From IMG/VR virus record IMGVR_UViG_3300007735_000656, positions 1 through 35,014 of that record: a stretch of DNA of 35,014 nt; one strand, 5' to 3'. How positions within the stretch are numbered: position 1 is the stretch's first letter; each line of letters starts with the position of its first letter. The notes under the pieces are model-generated. The model worked only from the letters and a program-made list of their open reading frames with translations, was not told the origin of the DNA and made no database searches. Shown piece by piece: positions 17,001-24,234 of this stretch. The position numbers and the translations under genes are program-made. The stretch comes from a virus.

Positions 17001-19569
17001 CCAAGACCCTACGCTTCGCGCTAAGTTAGATGAAATTACAAAAGTAACAACCCTTGCACAGGTTGACCCCACTGCTGAAATTCGCAGTGAGCGTATAAAC
17101 AAAATGTTTGAAAGCCTTGGGCCAGAAGGCAAGCGTATATATAACGACGTAAAGCAATACTATGATGATATGGCTGAGCTTTATAGCTCACTGCTTGATG
17201 ATCAAATTAACGACGCTAACATACCGCCTGAAGCAAAAAAGAAGTTGTTAGCTTCAATTAGAAAAATGTACGAAGGTGAAGGTCGGCTTGACCCTTACTT
17301 CCCTTTGATGCGAGATGGGGATTTTTGGCTTTCTGTGTATGTAGGAAACACAAAGCAATTCTTTATGTTCCCAACAATGGCTGAGCGTGATGCTGTTGCT
17401 GCTCAAATGGCTGCGGATCGTAAAGATGATCTAGATAACTTACTCGAAACCAAACGGTTTGAAATCGGCAACGACTTACGTAAGTTACGGGAATCATCTA
17501 CAAGGGCAATAAACGGCCAACATCCTAGTGCAATATTGAAAGCTACTTTTGACTTAATTGATAACGCCGACTTCACAGACATTACCGCTCGTGAAGATAT
17601 GAAAGATGCTGTGTATCAATTGTATCTACGCACAATGCCAGAACAGTCCTTTAGAAAGCAGTTCATTGCGCGTAAAGGATACGCAGGCTTTCGCACCGAT
17701 TTGCTCCGTGACTTTAACGAAACATCGTTAAGAATGTCGTTGCAACTTGCTCGGCTTAAGTACGCACCTAAGTTGCGTAATACGTTGTCGGCTGCTCGTG
17801 ACTCTATACAAAATAGACCAGAGCTTGAGCCCTTTGTGTCTCAAATGGAAACACGGGTAGCGCAAACACTTAACCCCAATACTCCCGGTGTGCTCGACAA
17901 AATAGCCAGCTTTGTTAACAAAGCTTCGTTTATCTATTACCTTTCTGGTGCGTCTTCTGCGTTGTTGCAGCCACTTGGCATCGTTCAAACAGGCATACCC
18001 ATACTTGGTGCTCGTCATGGGTACGGAGCCACAGCCGCAGAAATGACTAAGTTGATGAAGATATGGGATCAATACGGCGTTATGCGTAAGACTGCAACAG
18101 GCAGCTCCGTTTGGTCACCACCCTCAATCATGAATGCTTCTGGCCTTACAGCAGACGAACGTGCTGCTGTAGAAAGTATGCTGGCTAGGGACGTAACTCA
18201 AAACACTTATGCGCGTGCACTGTTTGATTACAAAAACGTACCTACAGAAGAATTTGGTTCTGTAGCGCAGCGCGGAAAGTATTACGCAAATATGGTAGTT
18301 GGTGGGCTGTTGCACTCAACTGAAAGACTTTCCCGTGAAATTTTGTTCTTAGCTTCGTATCGGTTGTCTAAAAGAAAAAACCCAAACATATCTGAAGAAG
18401 ACGCTATAGATCAAGCCGTTCAAGATACTAACGATGCGCTCGGCAACTACGGTGAATACAACCGCCCGATGATTATGCGTAATGCAGGCGGCAAAATCAT
18501 GTTGCAGTTTCAGATGTACCCACTGCATGTGACTTTGTACTTAATGAAAAACTTTAAACGCATGATTCCTTTCCTTAACAAAGAAGGTAAGGCCGAGGCT
18601 GCAAAAATATTCTGGGGTACGATGGCAAGCACTTGGATGCTTGCTGGTGCTGCTGGACTACCTATGTTTAGTGCAGTAATGGGCTTGCTAGGGTGGGCTT
18701 GGGGTAACGCCGACGATGACGAAAAACCAAAAGATGTTAAAGATTTAAGTTTTGAGCTTTGGTTCCGCACGATATTTTTACCCGAAGTGCTTGGGGATTA
18801 CAAAATTAACGGTAAGAGCTTGAGCGAGATTGTTGAACGTGGGCCTATGAACGCGCTCACTGGGTGGGATTTGTCTTCTCGTACACAGCTCAATGATTTG
18901 TGGTTCCGTGATATTAAGGAAACCAAAACACCTAGAGAGGAATTGCAAGCCTACGCCATTGAGAAAGCTGGCCCTGGTGTAAACATGGTGCTCAATCTTG
19001 CCGACTCATATGAGGCTTTCCGAAACGGAGACTACCAAAAGGGCGTGGAGAAAATGTCTCCTGCGTTAATACGTAACTTTATACTTACTCATAAGTACGC
19101 CACTGAAGGCGCTAAAGATAATAAAGGCGCTCAGATTTTAAGTAAGGATGCGTTTACGACAGGTGAGCTTGTCGGTCAAGCTATTGGGTTCCGTTCAGAC
19201 CTTCTTGCCAACACGCAAAACGTAACCTTCAAACTTATTGGTATTCAGCAACGTATTGAGAACGAACGTCAGAAGTTGTTTGACAACATCGACCGTGAAT
19301 ACCGCAAACAAAACTTTAAGGCTTACAACCAACTAATTACCAAAGACCTTGTTGAGTTCAACAAAAAGTATCCCTCGTTCAAAATTGAGGCTGACCAGCT
19401 TCAAGACTCGTTGGAGCGCAGAGCTAAAGACCGTGGTGAGTCTTGGCGTGGTCTGCGGTTGTCAGAAAAGAATGCAGCGTTGCTTGCCCCTGCTGCCACA
19501 GTATCGCGTAAAGCAGTTGCCGAGCGTGAGCGTGAGGCGAAAAAAATCCCGACGGAGGGTCGGGAATAA
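11083..19569 (+). CDS. Giant polyvalent virion protein: FtsK-gamma, ART-like, two zincins, GHKL ATPase
   Basis: A 2,828-residue protein, probably packaged and ejected with the DNA. Residues 4-49 hold two tandem copies of a TATNP...NEW/NQW repeat. About 220-270 are weakly hydrophobic helices. Residues 593-650 match the FtsK gamma winged helix (SQRASVSLIQRGLRVGYNRA). About 760-855 resemble the end of a phage ADP-ribosyltransferase domain (KGYDGITFKSS). H971-E-S-A-H975 is a zincin motif in a polyvalent-type metallopeptidase. A GHKL ATPase follows: Glu1189/Asn1193 N-box, DDGPGM at 1227-1232, GGFGVAK at 1256-1262. H1729-E-L-A-H1733 plus His1739 is a second, SprT/YgjP-like zincin. The C-terminal third holds helical, partly hydrophobic regions of the large-polyvalent-protein type (FQMYPLHVTLYLMKNFKRM). 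The GHKL stretch looks more A+T-rich than its surroundings. Domain calls are by motif; the virion role is inferred from position and type. Confidence 0.85.
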   Translation: MALQTATNPQTGESVALVGNQWVPITQTATNPKTGAKAYLVNNEWMVDEVAAKPTTPTTSAPAAQPQPYKSKTEALDDAVNLIEEGAPAELVRQRFEQAGIKWPEIIKHGQARGSDYFKTEAIPPGTAVSTAPSGEIKPSPEKGAVKATTDAFKRAGASLSDVATSYLFQTGAIDPDDAGRLLARNAKQRAAAAPEADIQEGMMKIADSKTFGEAATNLALNPRATFTMLVDSLLVSAPSMAAMAPFLGASAVTRGIATGLGSGGLEYGSVMADVLQDKGVDLLNAEQVGKALSDPKIIAEMKDRAAKRGLVVGAVDGLTAGLAGRFAQPARQLIAEGKLAGNAARKATVSAWAKELALQAGGGAGGEALAQKVAGEEFKPADILLEGIAETFTAPLEARGALREAKQLEAQRKERTLDAELTKEQQIDALTQQLVQTRGMAEEDARKIATMRVNALAVEAQKRETEAEEERKAKLREGLAIPDNDPRVQAYAGELLDNNIVSTKAEAIALAKKRVADEEAADAAGAEDVIEPTVAGGGEGVSISGGPPGAEPPGGVAPSIDTGVAGAEPAAKPTVPREEPPPAELKPTRDTLYDQAKNLVIESQRASVSLIQRGLRVGYNRAQRILEQLEAEGVVSAKNANLVRSVLVEKPTPKEEAPSVTAPTETVEAEETRAATPVEGAEVAEPAAETPRAKAIKRLSELTEEVRKLESDKLTGFANEIDPEVNKETIANYADEDLDELVKDIERQVARQKRGAATFDLFPVLTGDGFITYVDNEETAAAYGKENKPPELEQVDFENLLIAPTMNQAKVKLGLPESAKMSTLMQTASDKGYDGITFKSSTGQQYLFFPYQRPFESVSPSAALSGAPVNERLNKVSNAVQGLTVVAQTGDDLQKALANRFKSVATNVPVVVLEQNTPLPKQIADNPALKDSWDVANAMYVGPAYGQPTIYLRGASFGDQQSVNNVDMLHESAHAALDKKLITAENMAETQGVITGVSKDPLVQGYAELQETMMLAQQAYDEAVKDGTIDPEVLELGETLNVFDSPREFAAYGTSNPYFVKFLKSVKTPARYSSTGRDKTLFTKFVEAVRKILGLAPNQFNALADLFDITDRIASMQVRPAQELIGLRGKQLKTAKERAQQQKPSLAAKKPTSKTVTATPSANMQRIADMIANIYSNPEQVPEVSIKELFQNSFDAIKGGIEEGLQTVGNIKIKIDKASRSITVIDDGPGMPASVMGNQFLQIAGTVKKTKRASGGFGVAKMLFLLKNNELEVLSLNNGEIARMVTSGDELRESFGDPSKSPKIEITSDPKVVKQYTNSVFPEGHGTLIRVVVPETYVQQSTGETKDIPFDAWNLSRSNSLEHSPLFENINVLLDQGWGYSTLPLGNAFPIDEYTVFSKVKFNWGEARIYISKDELPYAPYYNANILSNGIYQFGTAIKDKPGYGGKNIKRNFYIDVSPNENIKPEDPGYPFNLDRQQFSLAAKKDFDNIFNYITLTFAQAEYGKEVQSFGVVQYIEPDGKLSSPEELKPEIPPAPTGLTLIKPTDKVEVKDGVMTINNRQVPELSVDDLSKVKIEIDELKIPQDKIDPTRVMVHDNLVKKLSADELNASSISRTDVVNYEKDDTGVIIGGTVPFTAVAREKFGARFDAYLKEVGDIFMQLREVLVMSDPSYANLEKEAIGVSFDKEYLGVSIRVPFSGSFLNPASTDLEDKGTPAQIAVSMIGTMIHELAHFKVRNHGSDFAKEMQRDIMYLETMPGFDLADVKNSFAKFLAKNMDIYQFLNKEFRSGDLESVGKRFSDASNEQAGDGRITEPVEVAGGKGEGKQGVPGGAKQSPQGVESVGLPAGVSGEAAERRAARTQKEIDNAVDEAVEKYETSKRAEDLAKQASLIYKLRNGKNIFPALAAIWRGTNYRIRQGLVKPVTNDFLAEWAGNDIPRLLEVNKQLQQLSGMAQKLMGAAADLSRSINNAFSQDPTLRAKLDEITKVTTLAQVDPTAEIRSERINKMFESLGPEGKRIYNDVKQYYDDMAELYSSLLDDQINDANIPPEAKKKLLASIRKMYEGEGRLDPYFPLMRDGDFWLSVYVGNTKQFFMFPTMAERDAVAAQMAADRKDDLDNLLETKRFEIGNDLRKLRESSTRAINGQHPSAILKATFDLIDNADFTDITAREDMKDAVYQLYLRTMPEQSFRKQFIARKGYAGFRTDLLRDFNETSLRMSLQLARLKYAPKLRNTLSAARDSIQNRPELEPFVSQMETRVAQTLNPNTPGVLDKIASFVNKASFIYYLSGASSALLQPLGIVQTGIPILGARHGYGATAAEMTKLMKIWDQYGVMRKTATGSSVWSPPSIMNASGLTADERAAVESMLARDVTQNTYARALFDYKNVPTEEFGSVAQRGKYYANMVVGGLLHSTERLSREILFLASYRLSKRKNPNISEEDAIDQAVQDTNDALGNYGEYNRPMIMRNAGGKIMLQFQMYPLHVTLYLMKNFKRMIPFLNKEGKAEAAKIFWGTMASTWMLAGAAGLPMFSAVMGLLGWAWGNADDDEKPKDVKDLSFELWFRTIFLPEVLGDYKINGKSLSEIVERGPMNALTGWDLSSRTQLNDLWFRDIKETKTPREELQAYAIEKAGPGVNMVLNLADSYEAFRNGDYQKGVEKMSPALIRNFILTHKYATEGAKDNKGAQILSKDAFTTGELVGQAIGFRSDLLANTQNVTFKLIGIQQRIENERQKLFDNIDREYRKQNFKAYNQLITKDLVEFNKKYPSFKIEADQLQDSLERRAKDRGESWRGLRLSEKNAALLAPAATVSRKAVAEREREAKKIPTEGRE
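19540..19564 (-). terminator. Intrinsic terminator of the leftward operon
   Basis: Read leftward, CCCGAC and GTCGGG form a six-pair GC-rich stem around a five-base loop, followed by A and seven T. The plus-strand side lacks a T-run, so it acts on leftward transcripts only. It lies inside the last codons of the giant plus-strand gene, about 65 bases beyond the last leftward gene. Confidence 0.8.
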
Positions 19570-19627
19570 GGGGAAGTTGCGTTTCCCAAAGGAGGACGCA
19601 GTCATGGAACTGCGAAGGCAATATAGC

Positions 19628-19822
19628 CTAAACCCTCCACACACGCAAGCCTTTTATCCCTTCTTCAATCACCACCTTCATCACCACCTTCATACGTAGT
19701 CGGCGCATTACTTCATTGATTGCGGTTTTTGCCGACCTGTGGTCTATGCAAGGTACAAAAAAAGAAGTCCCCGGTTTAAACCTAGCCCAGTTGACGTTAT
19801 ACGTTACTGTCTCGATCCTCAT
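19628..19822 (-). CDS. Small conserved phage protein
   Basis: A 64-residue basic protein starting MRIETVTYNVNWARFKPG and containing SFFVPC and an Arg/Lys/Val-rich helix (MRRLRMKVVMKVVIEEG) before the end GLRVWRV. I recognise this pattern as a small protein often found in environmental phages. Its function is unknown; the mix of basic helix and short beta strands would suit nucleic-acid binding. The ATG at 19822 was preferred to an upstream ATG at 19867 because the conserved part begins there and the overlap with the primase-helicase gene falls to 26 bases. No good SD is seen, so translation may be coupled to that gene. It is the last gene before the leftward terminator. Confidence 0.65.
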   Translation of the reverse strand: MRIETVTYNVNWARFKPGTSFFVPCIDHRSAKTAINEVMRRLRMKVVMKVVIEEGIKGLRVWRV

Positions 19823-22643
19823 GGTTTGCCAGTGAATCCATTTGCAAATACTCAGAGTTAGACGCATCGAAGGCCAACACCCTTACGCCGGGAGAATCAA
19901 GCTGAGTGCCTTTACCCATACGCTTGTTTACGCTCTCCACATAGACCTGAAGATCCTTCAGTTGCTTAAGCGTATCTTTGTAGTTGACCTGTTGGTCGGT
20001 GCAGTATTTCTTAAAGCTGTTGACCGTGATGAAAAGGTACTTGGTGTCTGGCTCGTAACGTATGTATAGCTCACCCTTTGGCATAAGTGTGGGGTTGGCA
20101 GTCATGTTGGTACGCTTATCTTCTTTGCCATTGACCACCAGAGCCTTCTGAATGTTGGTATTAATGAAGTCACCGATGATCATCAAGGGGTTCAGCGTTG
20201 GAGGCTTAATTTCTTCGCGCATGTTGTTCAGTGTTTTAACAAGCCATGCGTAGATGGTCGGCATATCCCAGTTGTGGATGCCTAAGTCTTTAGCAATCAA
20301 ACCCCCTGTTATGTTGCAAGCTGCTACTGCCGACCAGAACCGCTCACGACTTGTGAACTGCACTTCCTTATCAATCTTGGCTTGCACTTTACGGATTAGT
20401 TCTTTTACATCTTCAAGATTGTTGACCAAGTATTGAATGTAGACGTCACCCGCATGGCCATAGTTTTCCAGCAACTGATGATCAAACATCTCTTTGCCTT
20501 CTTGCGTTTCAATGGCGTCCGACTTGTGTACGTGGTACTCAAGTAAGCGCATGTTTTCGCCATCCGGTGAGCTTTTCAGTGTCGATAGCTTCTCGTAAAA
20601 GCTTGCATTAGCTGATGAAAGCGTGATGCCCGTCCAACTTGTCAGGTTTAACCGTGCCTCGTTAGCGTTTGATTTCATTCGGTTTTTTCCACGACCCTGC
20701 GATATGCTGTAAGCCAGATCGGAAAACTCTTGCGAAGTTGTGTTCGTTATTTCGTCAATCGTATTGGGCAAGTTGTTCAGCACACCAAGCCTGTGAATCT
20801 TGGCGTTAAATGTATCTTTCCATATAGAGCCCAGCTCAGTCGGATGCCCATACACACTGTTGCATAAGTAGAGCACGGTTGACTTGCCTGTACCTGCTGA
20901 TTGGTGAATCAAGTTGATGATCGCGCCTTTCATCCCAGTAAACTTCAGCAGTGGCGAACCGAATGCAGTCAATGCACCAAACGCATTTGCTTCAAGCCCA
21001 GGCCGACCATACAGGTTAAAGACCTCTTTCCATTTTTCGTACGACCCAACGGGAGAGATCATCTCGGCTACATCTTTTGTGTAGCTTGAAGGAGGGCTAT
21101 AAAAAACACCGTCCTTGGTTATCTCGCGGTCCCCCAAAATAAATTTACTGTCTGCTTCTGTCCAACCAAATTGTGTACGCATAGTTTCTGCCTTTTTATC
21201 AAATTGCATTGTCTTAAGTGACCCAATAAGATAGATGGACAAGTCATCGTATTGCTTCTTATGGGTATACACACCGTGCTGTGCCAATGCTTGCCTCAGT
21301 TTGTCTTTTGAAAAAACATCGTTGGCTGTTAGCACAAATTCCTTTAGCCCATCTCGTGGTAGTCGTAGCCTGATTACTGCTGTATCACCAAGTGCAGGAT
21401 CGACCATCCGTTTATGGATATACAAATCATGCTCGTAAACCTGTGTTGCTTCTTCTTCAGCATCTGGTGGAGGACGCTTGTACACGCCACCGTTTTTACC
21501 TCTGAAGAATGGAAACGGATACTCAGGTATGTGCTCGACGGTAACTTCACCGTCTTCAGACACCACCTCTACTTCGTCAGTGTCGGCCTCGGCTATCTCA
21601 ACCCCAAGCATGATGGGGGTCTTGATACGCCCTTTGTGTGTACAACCGTTGCAACCTCCGGGGTTCCATCGCTGGAATGTTGTGCAGTAGTGCGGAGCGC
21701 CTGTCCGTATCAAGTCTTCAACTTTTACTTCTGTTTCGTAGCGATCATAGCCGGGGTAGTTTTCTGATATTTTGTGTATTGCTGTATCTTTATCGACGCA
21801 AAACGCCGCAATCGAAAGTGCTGACCTCCACAGGTTGTAATCAATAGAGTGCTGATTCTGATAGCAGTGCAGTAGCTGGGCGCATCCTGTGCCTTGTACC
21901 GACTTAACCATAATTGTTTTGAACCGCTTCACCTTATTTTTTACAAGAGCTTCCATCATGGGGCTCATGCTTGCAGGTATGAAGTCGGGGCGGTCATCTT
22001 CCGGTTCTGCTTCTGGTGCGCCGAGTAGCTCGGCTAAAGCTGCAACGCTTATACGGTCTGAGACTTCATTGATAACCGTAACTTGTTTTAGATTATTTGC
22101 GTCTTTGTGGTTAAACGTACCCGGAACCCGCAGCACTCTTGATGCTTCAAATACTGAAGGATCAACAATCAGATTGTGCTTATCGCAAAGCTGTCTAAGT
22201 CTTTTAGCTAGTGGCTTCCATTCCTTTTGATTTAATGTTTCTTCCAACAACCAGTAAGCATGTATACCGTAACCTGAATTTACCAAGATAGGTTTTGGCA
22301 AGTTAACTTCCCTGCAAAACCTTTTGAACTCGCTCATTCCTGTAGCTTGGTCTATGTACCCTTTGATGATGCCCTTTTCATCAGGCACAGCTTTTTCGGG
22401 GCCACAGTCAATGTCAATCCACAGCGCCCTAAAATACAGAGCGTTCTCGTGTTTGCGATTGTTTAGTGAGCCAAACTTGGCGCACCCAAAGTACACGTTG
22501 AAAGACTGAGTAAGCTCTTCAACGCAAGCGACAGCTTCTTCTTTGGTATTTACTAATCTCTGGTCTACATACTTGCCAATCCCCAATATGCAGTACCGAC
22601 CCTCGGAGGGCAGCACGGCATCCAATAGATCAAAATTGGACAT
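19797..22643 (-). CDS. Primase-helicase (AEP primase plus DUF927-type ATPase)
   Basis: A 948-residue bifunctional replication protein that should prime and unwind DNA at the fork. The N-terminal archaeo-eukaryotic primase part shows D77-x-D79 (LWIDIDCG), His128 in NSGYGIHAYWLL, and the third motif from Asp161 to RVPGTFNHK. A Cys/His zinc-binding stretch follows at about 315-345 (WNPGGCNGCTHKGRIKTPI). The C-terminal ATPase has Walker A SAGTGKST (Lys587) and a Walker-B-like IDEI, with the spacing and SQGRGKNRMKSN block of DUF927 helicases. A basic tail follows. No separate replicative helicase or primase is seen in the window, so this protein probably fills both roles. The ATG lacks a strong SD. 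Confidence 0.9.
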   Translation of the reverse strand: MSNFDLLDAVLPSEGRYCILGIGKYVDQRLVNTKEEAVACVEELTQSFNVYFGCAKFGSLNNRKHENALYFRALWIDIDCGPEKAVPDEKGIIKGYIDQATGMSEFKRFCREVNLPKPILVNSGYGIHAYWLLEETLNQKEWKPLAKRLRQLCDKHNLIVDPSVFEASRVLRVPGTFNHKDANNLKQVTVINEVSDRISVAALAELLGAPEAEPEDDRPDFIPASMSPMMEALVKNKVKRFKTIMVKSVQGTGCAQLLHCYQNQHSIDYNLWRSALSIAAFCVDKDTAIHKISENYPGYDRYETEVKVEDLIRTGAPHYCTTFQRWNPGGCNGCTHKGRIKTPIMLGVEIAEADTDEVEVVSEDGEVTVEHIPEYPFPFFRGKNGGVYKRPPPDAEEEATQVYEHDLYIHKRMVDPALGDTAVIRLRLPRDGLKEFVLTANDVFSKDKLRQALAQHGVYTHKKQYDDLSIYLIGSLKTMQFDKKAETMRTQFGWTEADSKFILGDREITKDGVFYSPPSSYTKDVAEMISPVGSYEKWKEVFNLYGRPGLEANAFGALTAFGSPLLKFTGMKGAIINLIHQSAGTGKSTVLYLCNSVYGHPTELGSIWKDTFNAKIHRLGVLNNLPNTIDEITNTTSQEFSDLAYSISQGRGKNRMKSNANEARLNLTSWTGITLSSANASFYEKLSTLKSSPDGENMRLLEYHVHKSDAIETQEGKEMFDHQLLENYGHAGDVYIQYLVNNLEDVKELIRKVQAKIDKEVQFTSRERFWSAVAACNITGGLIAKDLGIHNWDMPTIYAWLVKTLNNMREEIKPPTLNPLMIIGDFINTNIQKALVVNGKEDKRTNMTANPTLMPKGELYIRYEPDTKYLFITVNSFKKYCTDQQVNYKDTLKQLKDLQVYVESVNKRMGKGTQLDSPGVRVLAFDASNSEYLQMDSLANHEDRDSNV

Positions 22644-22667
22644 GGCAACTCGTGAAAAGCTAGGGGT

Positions 22668-22907
22668 TTAGCGGCGTTTGCGGTTAGCACGAATGAAGTC
22701 TCGGATGGGCTTTTCATGCTTGGCAAGGGGGGTGTTCAACCCCCAAAACCAATTGTAGACCGTAGCCCTGCTGACCCCCAAGGAGTCAGCAACTTCAGCT
22801 ACGGGTATGCCCAACTTCACGCAATGTTTCCCAAGCGTAATGCCAAGATGTTCAGAGTCCGCATCAAGCAATGTGGTTACTAAACTTTGGCTATATCCGT
22901 AGGACAT
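22668..22907 (-). CDS. Small helix-turn-helix DNA-binding protein
   Basis: A 79-residue protein with a helix-turn-helix at about residues 34-56 (IPVAEVADSLGVSRATVYNW), the recognition helix being SRATVYNWFWG. A basic tail (IRANRKRR) could add DNA backbone contacts. The size and single HTH fit a phage regulator or a replication-initiation accessory. Its place between the primase-helicase and the conserved Cys-cluster protein suggests a role in replication control, which is inferred. GAGG precedes the ATG at a normal distance, and the upstream gene stops one base before this start. Confidence 0.8.
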   Translation of the reverse strand: MSYGYSQSLVTTLLDADSEHLGITLGKHCVKLGIPVAEVADSLGVSRATVYNWFWGLNTPLAKHEKPIRDFIRANRKRR

Positions 22908-22908
22908 A

Positions 22909-23769
22909 TTAATCCTCGTCGGCCCACGCTTTCAAAACAGCGTCGAGGTCAGCCTTTGCTGTTGGCGTAGCCTCTGCTTTTTTGCTTTCGCGCTTCTTGG
23001 GTTCAGGTGCTTCTTCGGCTACTGGAGCAGGTAAAGCTTTCGCAGTATCTGCTTGGTAGGGCGTCATCGTAACGATGCGTCTTGTAGTACCAGACTCGGT
23101 GATCTTCACGGCGGCGTTATATTCCTCCGATCTGATCCAGCGCATGGGCATAAACAGCACTGACTGATTGTCGTTATCTTCGTTAAAGAAGATGCTGGTA
23201 ACAACATGGTCAACGCTCTTGCCGTTGTTCATGCAGACCTTGGAGTAGTTCTCAAACGTATAAGCGTTCTCAACATTTGAATCCCCAAACAACGACTTCG
23301 ATGCAAGATTCATCTGATACACCTGCCCTTCGAGTGCAGTACCAAAATCCTCAAGTAACATCAACGCCAACCTACGCGAATACCGACAGGCTTTAGAAGA
23401 CCCCATGCCCGAACCTTTGATGTTCTTGGGGCACGTATCACAACGATCTGCGGGCGGGCTTGCAATCGAATCATCCGGCATACGCCCATCGTTTGAAAAG
23501 CAAGTCGGTGCAGTCGGCTCAGCATCAGGGCTCCACTGCTTTTCGTAGTAGATACGCCCAACGTCTGGAGATGCGTCAACAATGATAGCTTCCAACGCAC
23601 CTTTGACTTTGCCGACTTCTTCGCCGCCAGCCATTTTGCGGAAGATTCCGTTCTTAGGCACGATACGTTTTACACCGCCGCTCTTTCCAGCGAGCTGTTT
23701 AGTCAGTGCGCTGATGCCAGCTTTCTGAAGGAAGTCGGGGGTTTCTTGGCTTAATACAAGGTTACTCAT
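22909..23769 (-). CDS. Conserved phage replication-associated protein, possible ssDNA-binding protein
   Basis: A 286-residue protein. Residues 33-75 form a beta-like segment (KNGIFRKMAGGEEVGKV, IIVDASPDVGRIYYEKQW). Cys90, Cys110, Cys113 and Cys128 probably bind zinc, with the block KGSGMGSSKACRYSRRLAL after them. Residues 240-270 are Ala/Pro/Lys-rich and flexible, and the protein ends in an acidic tip (LKAWADED). A folded core, a flexible linker and an acidic tail are the plan of phage single-strand binding proteins, and genes like this one usually sit near primase or helicase genes. I know of no proven function, so the SSB idea is inference. A GAGGA stretch gives a good SD for the chosen ATG. 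Confidence 0.7.
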   Translation of the reverse strand: MSNLVLSQETPDFLQKAGISALTKQLAGKSGGVKRIVPKNGIFRKMAGGEEVGKVKGALEAIIVDASPDVGRIYYEKQWSPDAEPTAPTCFSNDGRMPDDSIASPPADRCDTCPKNIKGSGMGSSKACRYSRRLALMLLEDFGTALEGQVYQMNLASKSLFGDSNVENAYTFENYSKVCMNNGKSVDHVVTSIFFNEDNDNQSVLFMPMRWIRSEEYNAAVKITESGTTRRIVTMTPYQADTAKALPAPVAEEAPEPKKRESKKAEATPTAKADLDAVLKAWADED

Positions 23770-23777
23770 TTATGTCC

Positions 23778-24185
23778 TCACTTGGAACGTCTAACAACAA
23801 TGGTGTACTCATTCTCTACATTCAAACCCGCAGGTAGCAAGTCCGAGTTTTCGCTCAGAAATTCTTTCATGTTGGTCTGATGTATACGCTTTTCTAACAA
23901 CGCAAACGCATCGTTATCTTTTATAAACTTATACATAGAACCCCAATCGTTCGTCCAGTAACGCGACTTGATCGACCGAATGATTGTCCCATGCGTGGTG
24001 CGGATGCTATCGGCTTTGATACGGTTGCAAGCGTTAAGCAACTCCTGCTCGATCACTGCCATTTGCTCTTTTAAATCGCTGTCTTGTGACTCATACTCTG
24101 ACTTTAGCTTCGCTCGCTCATCTCTAATTCTGACGTACGTTTTCGCTAACTGATCCATTGGTAAATCAAGTACAACTTCTTCCAT
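23778..24185 (-). CDS. Conserved phage protein, coiled-coil N-terminus
   Basis: A 135-residue protein. Residues 10-55 form a charged coiled coil (RDERAKLKSEYESQDSDLKE). The C-terminal half has a conserved look: RSIKSRYWTNDWGSMYKF, LLEKRIHQTNMKEFL, and LLPAGLNVENEYTIVVRR. A longer reading starting at 24350 was rejected: its extra 55 residues are Cys-rich and overlap the SNF2 gene. The ATG at 24185 has a strong AGAGGAG seven bases upstream. I recognise the family as common beside phage replication genes but not its function; oligomerising or DNA-associated roles are possible. Confidence 0.75.
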   Translation of the reverse strand: MEEVVLDLPMDQLAKTYVRIRDERAKLKSEYESQDSDLKEQMAVIEQELLNACNRIKADSIRTTHGTIIRSIKSRYWTNDWGSMYKFIKDNDAFALLEKRIHQTNMKEFLSENSDLLPAGLNVENEYTIVVRRSK

Positions 24186-24234
24186 AGCTAACTCCTCTGA
24201 TAAAGACACAATCATATCACAACTTTTGACATTG

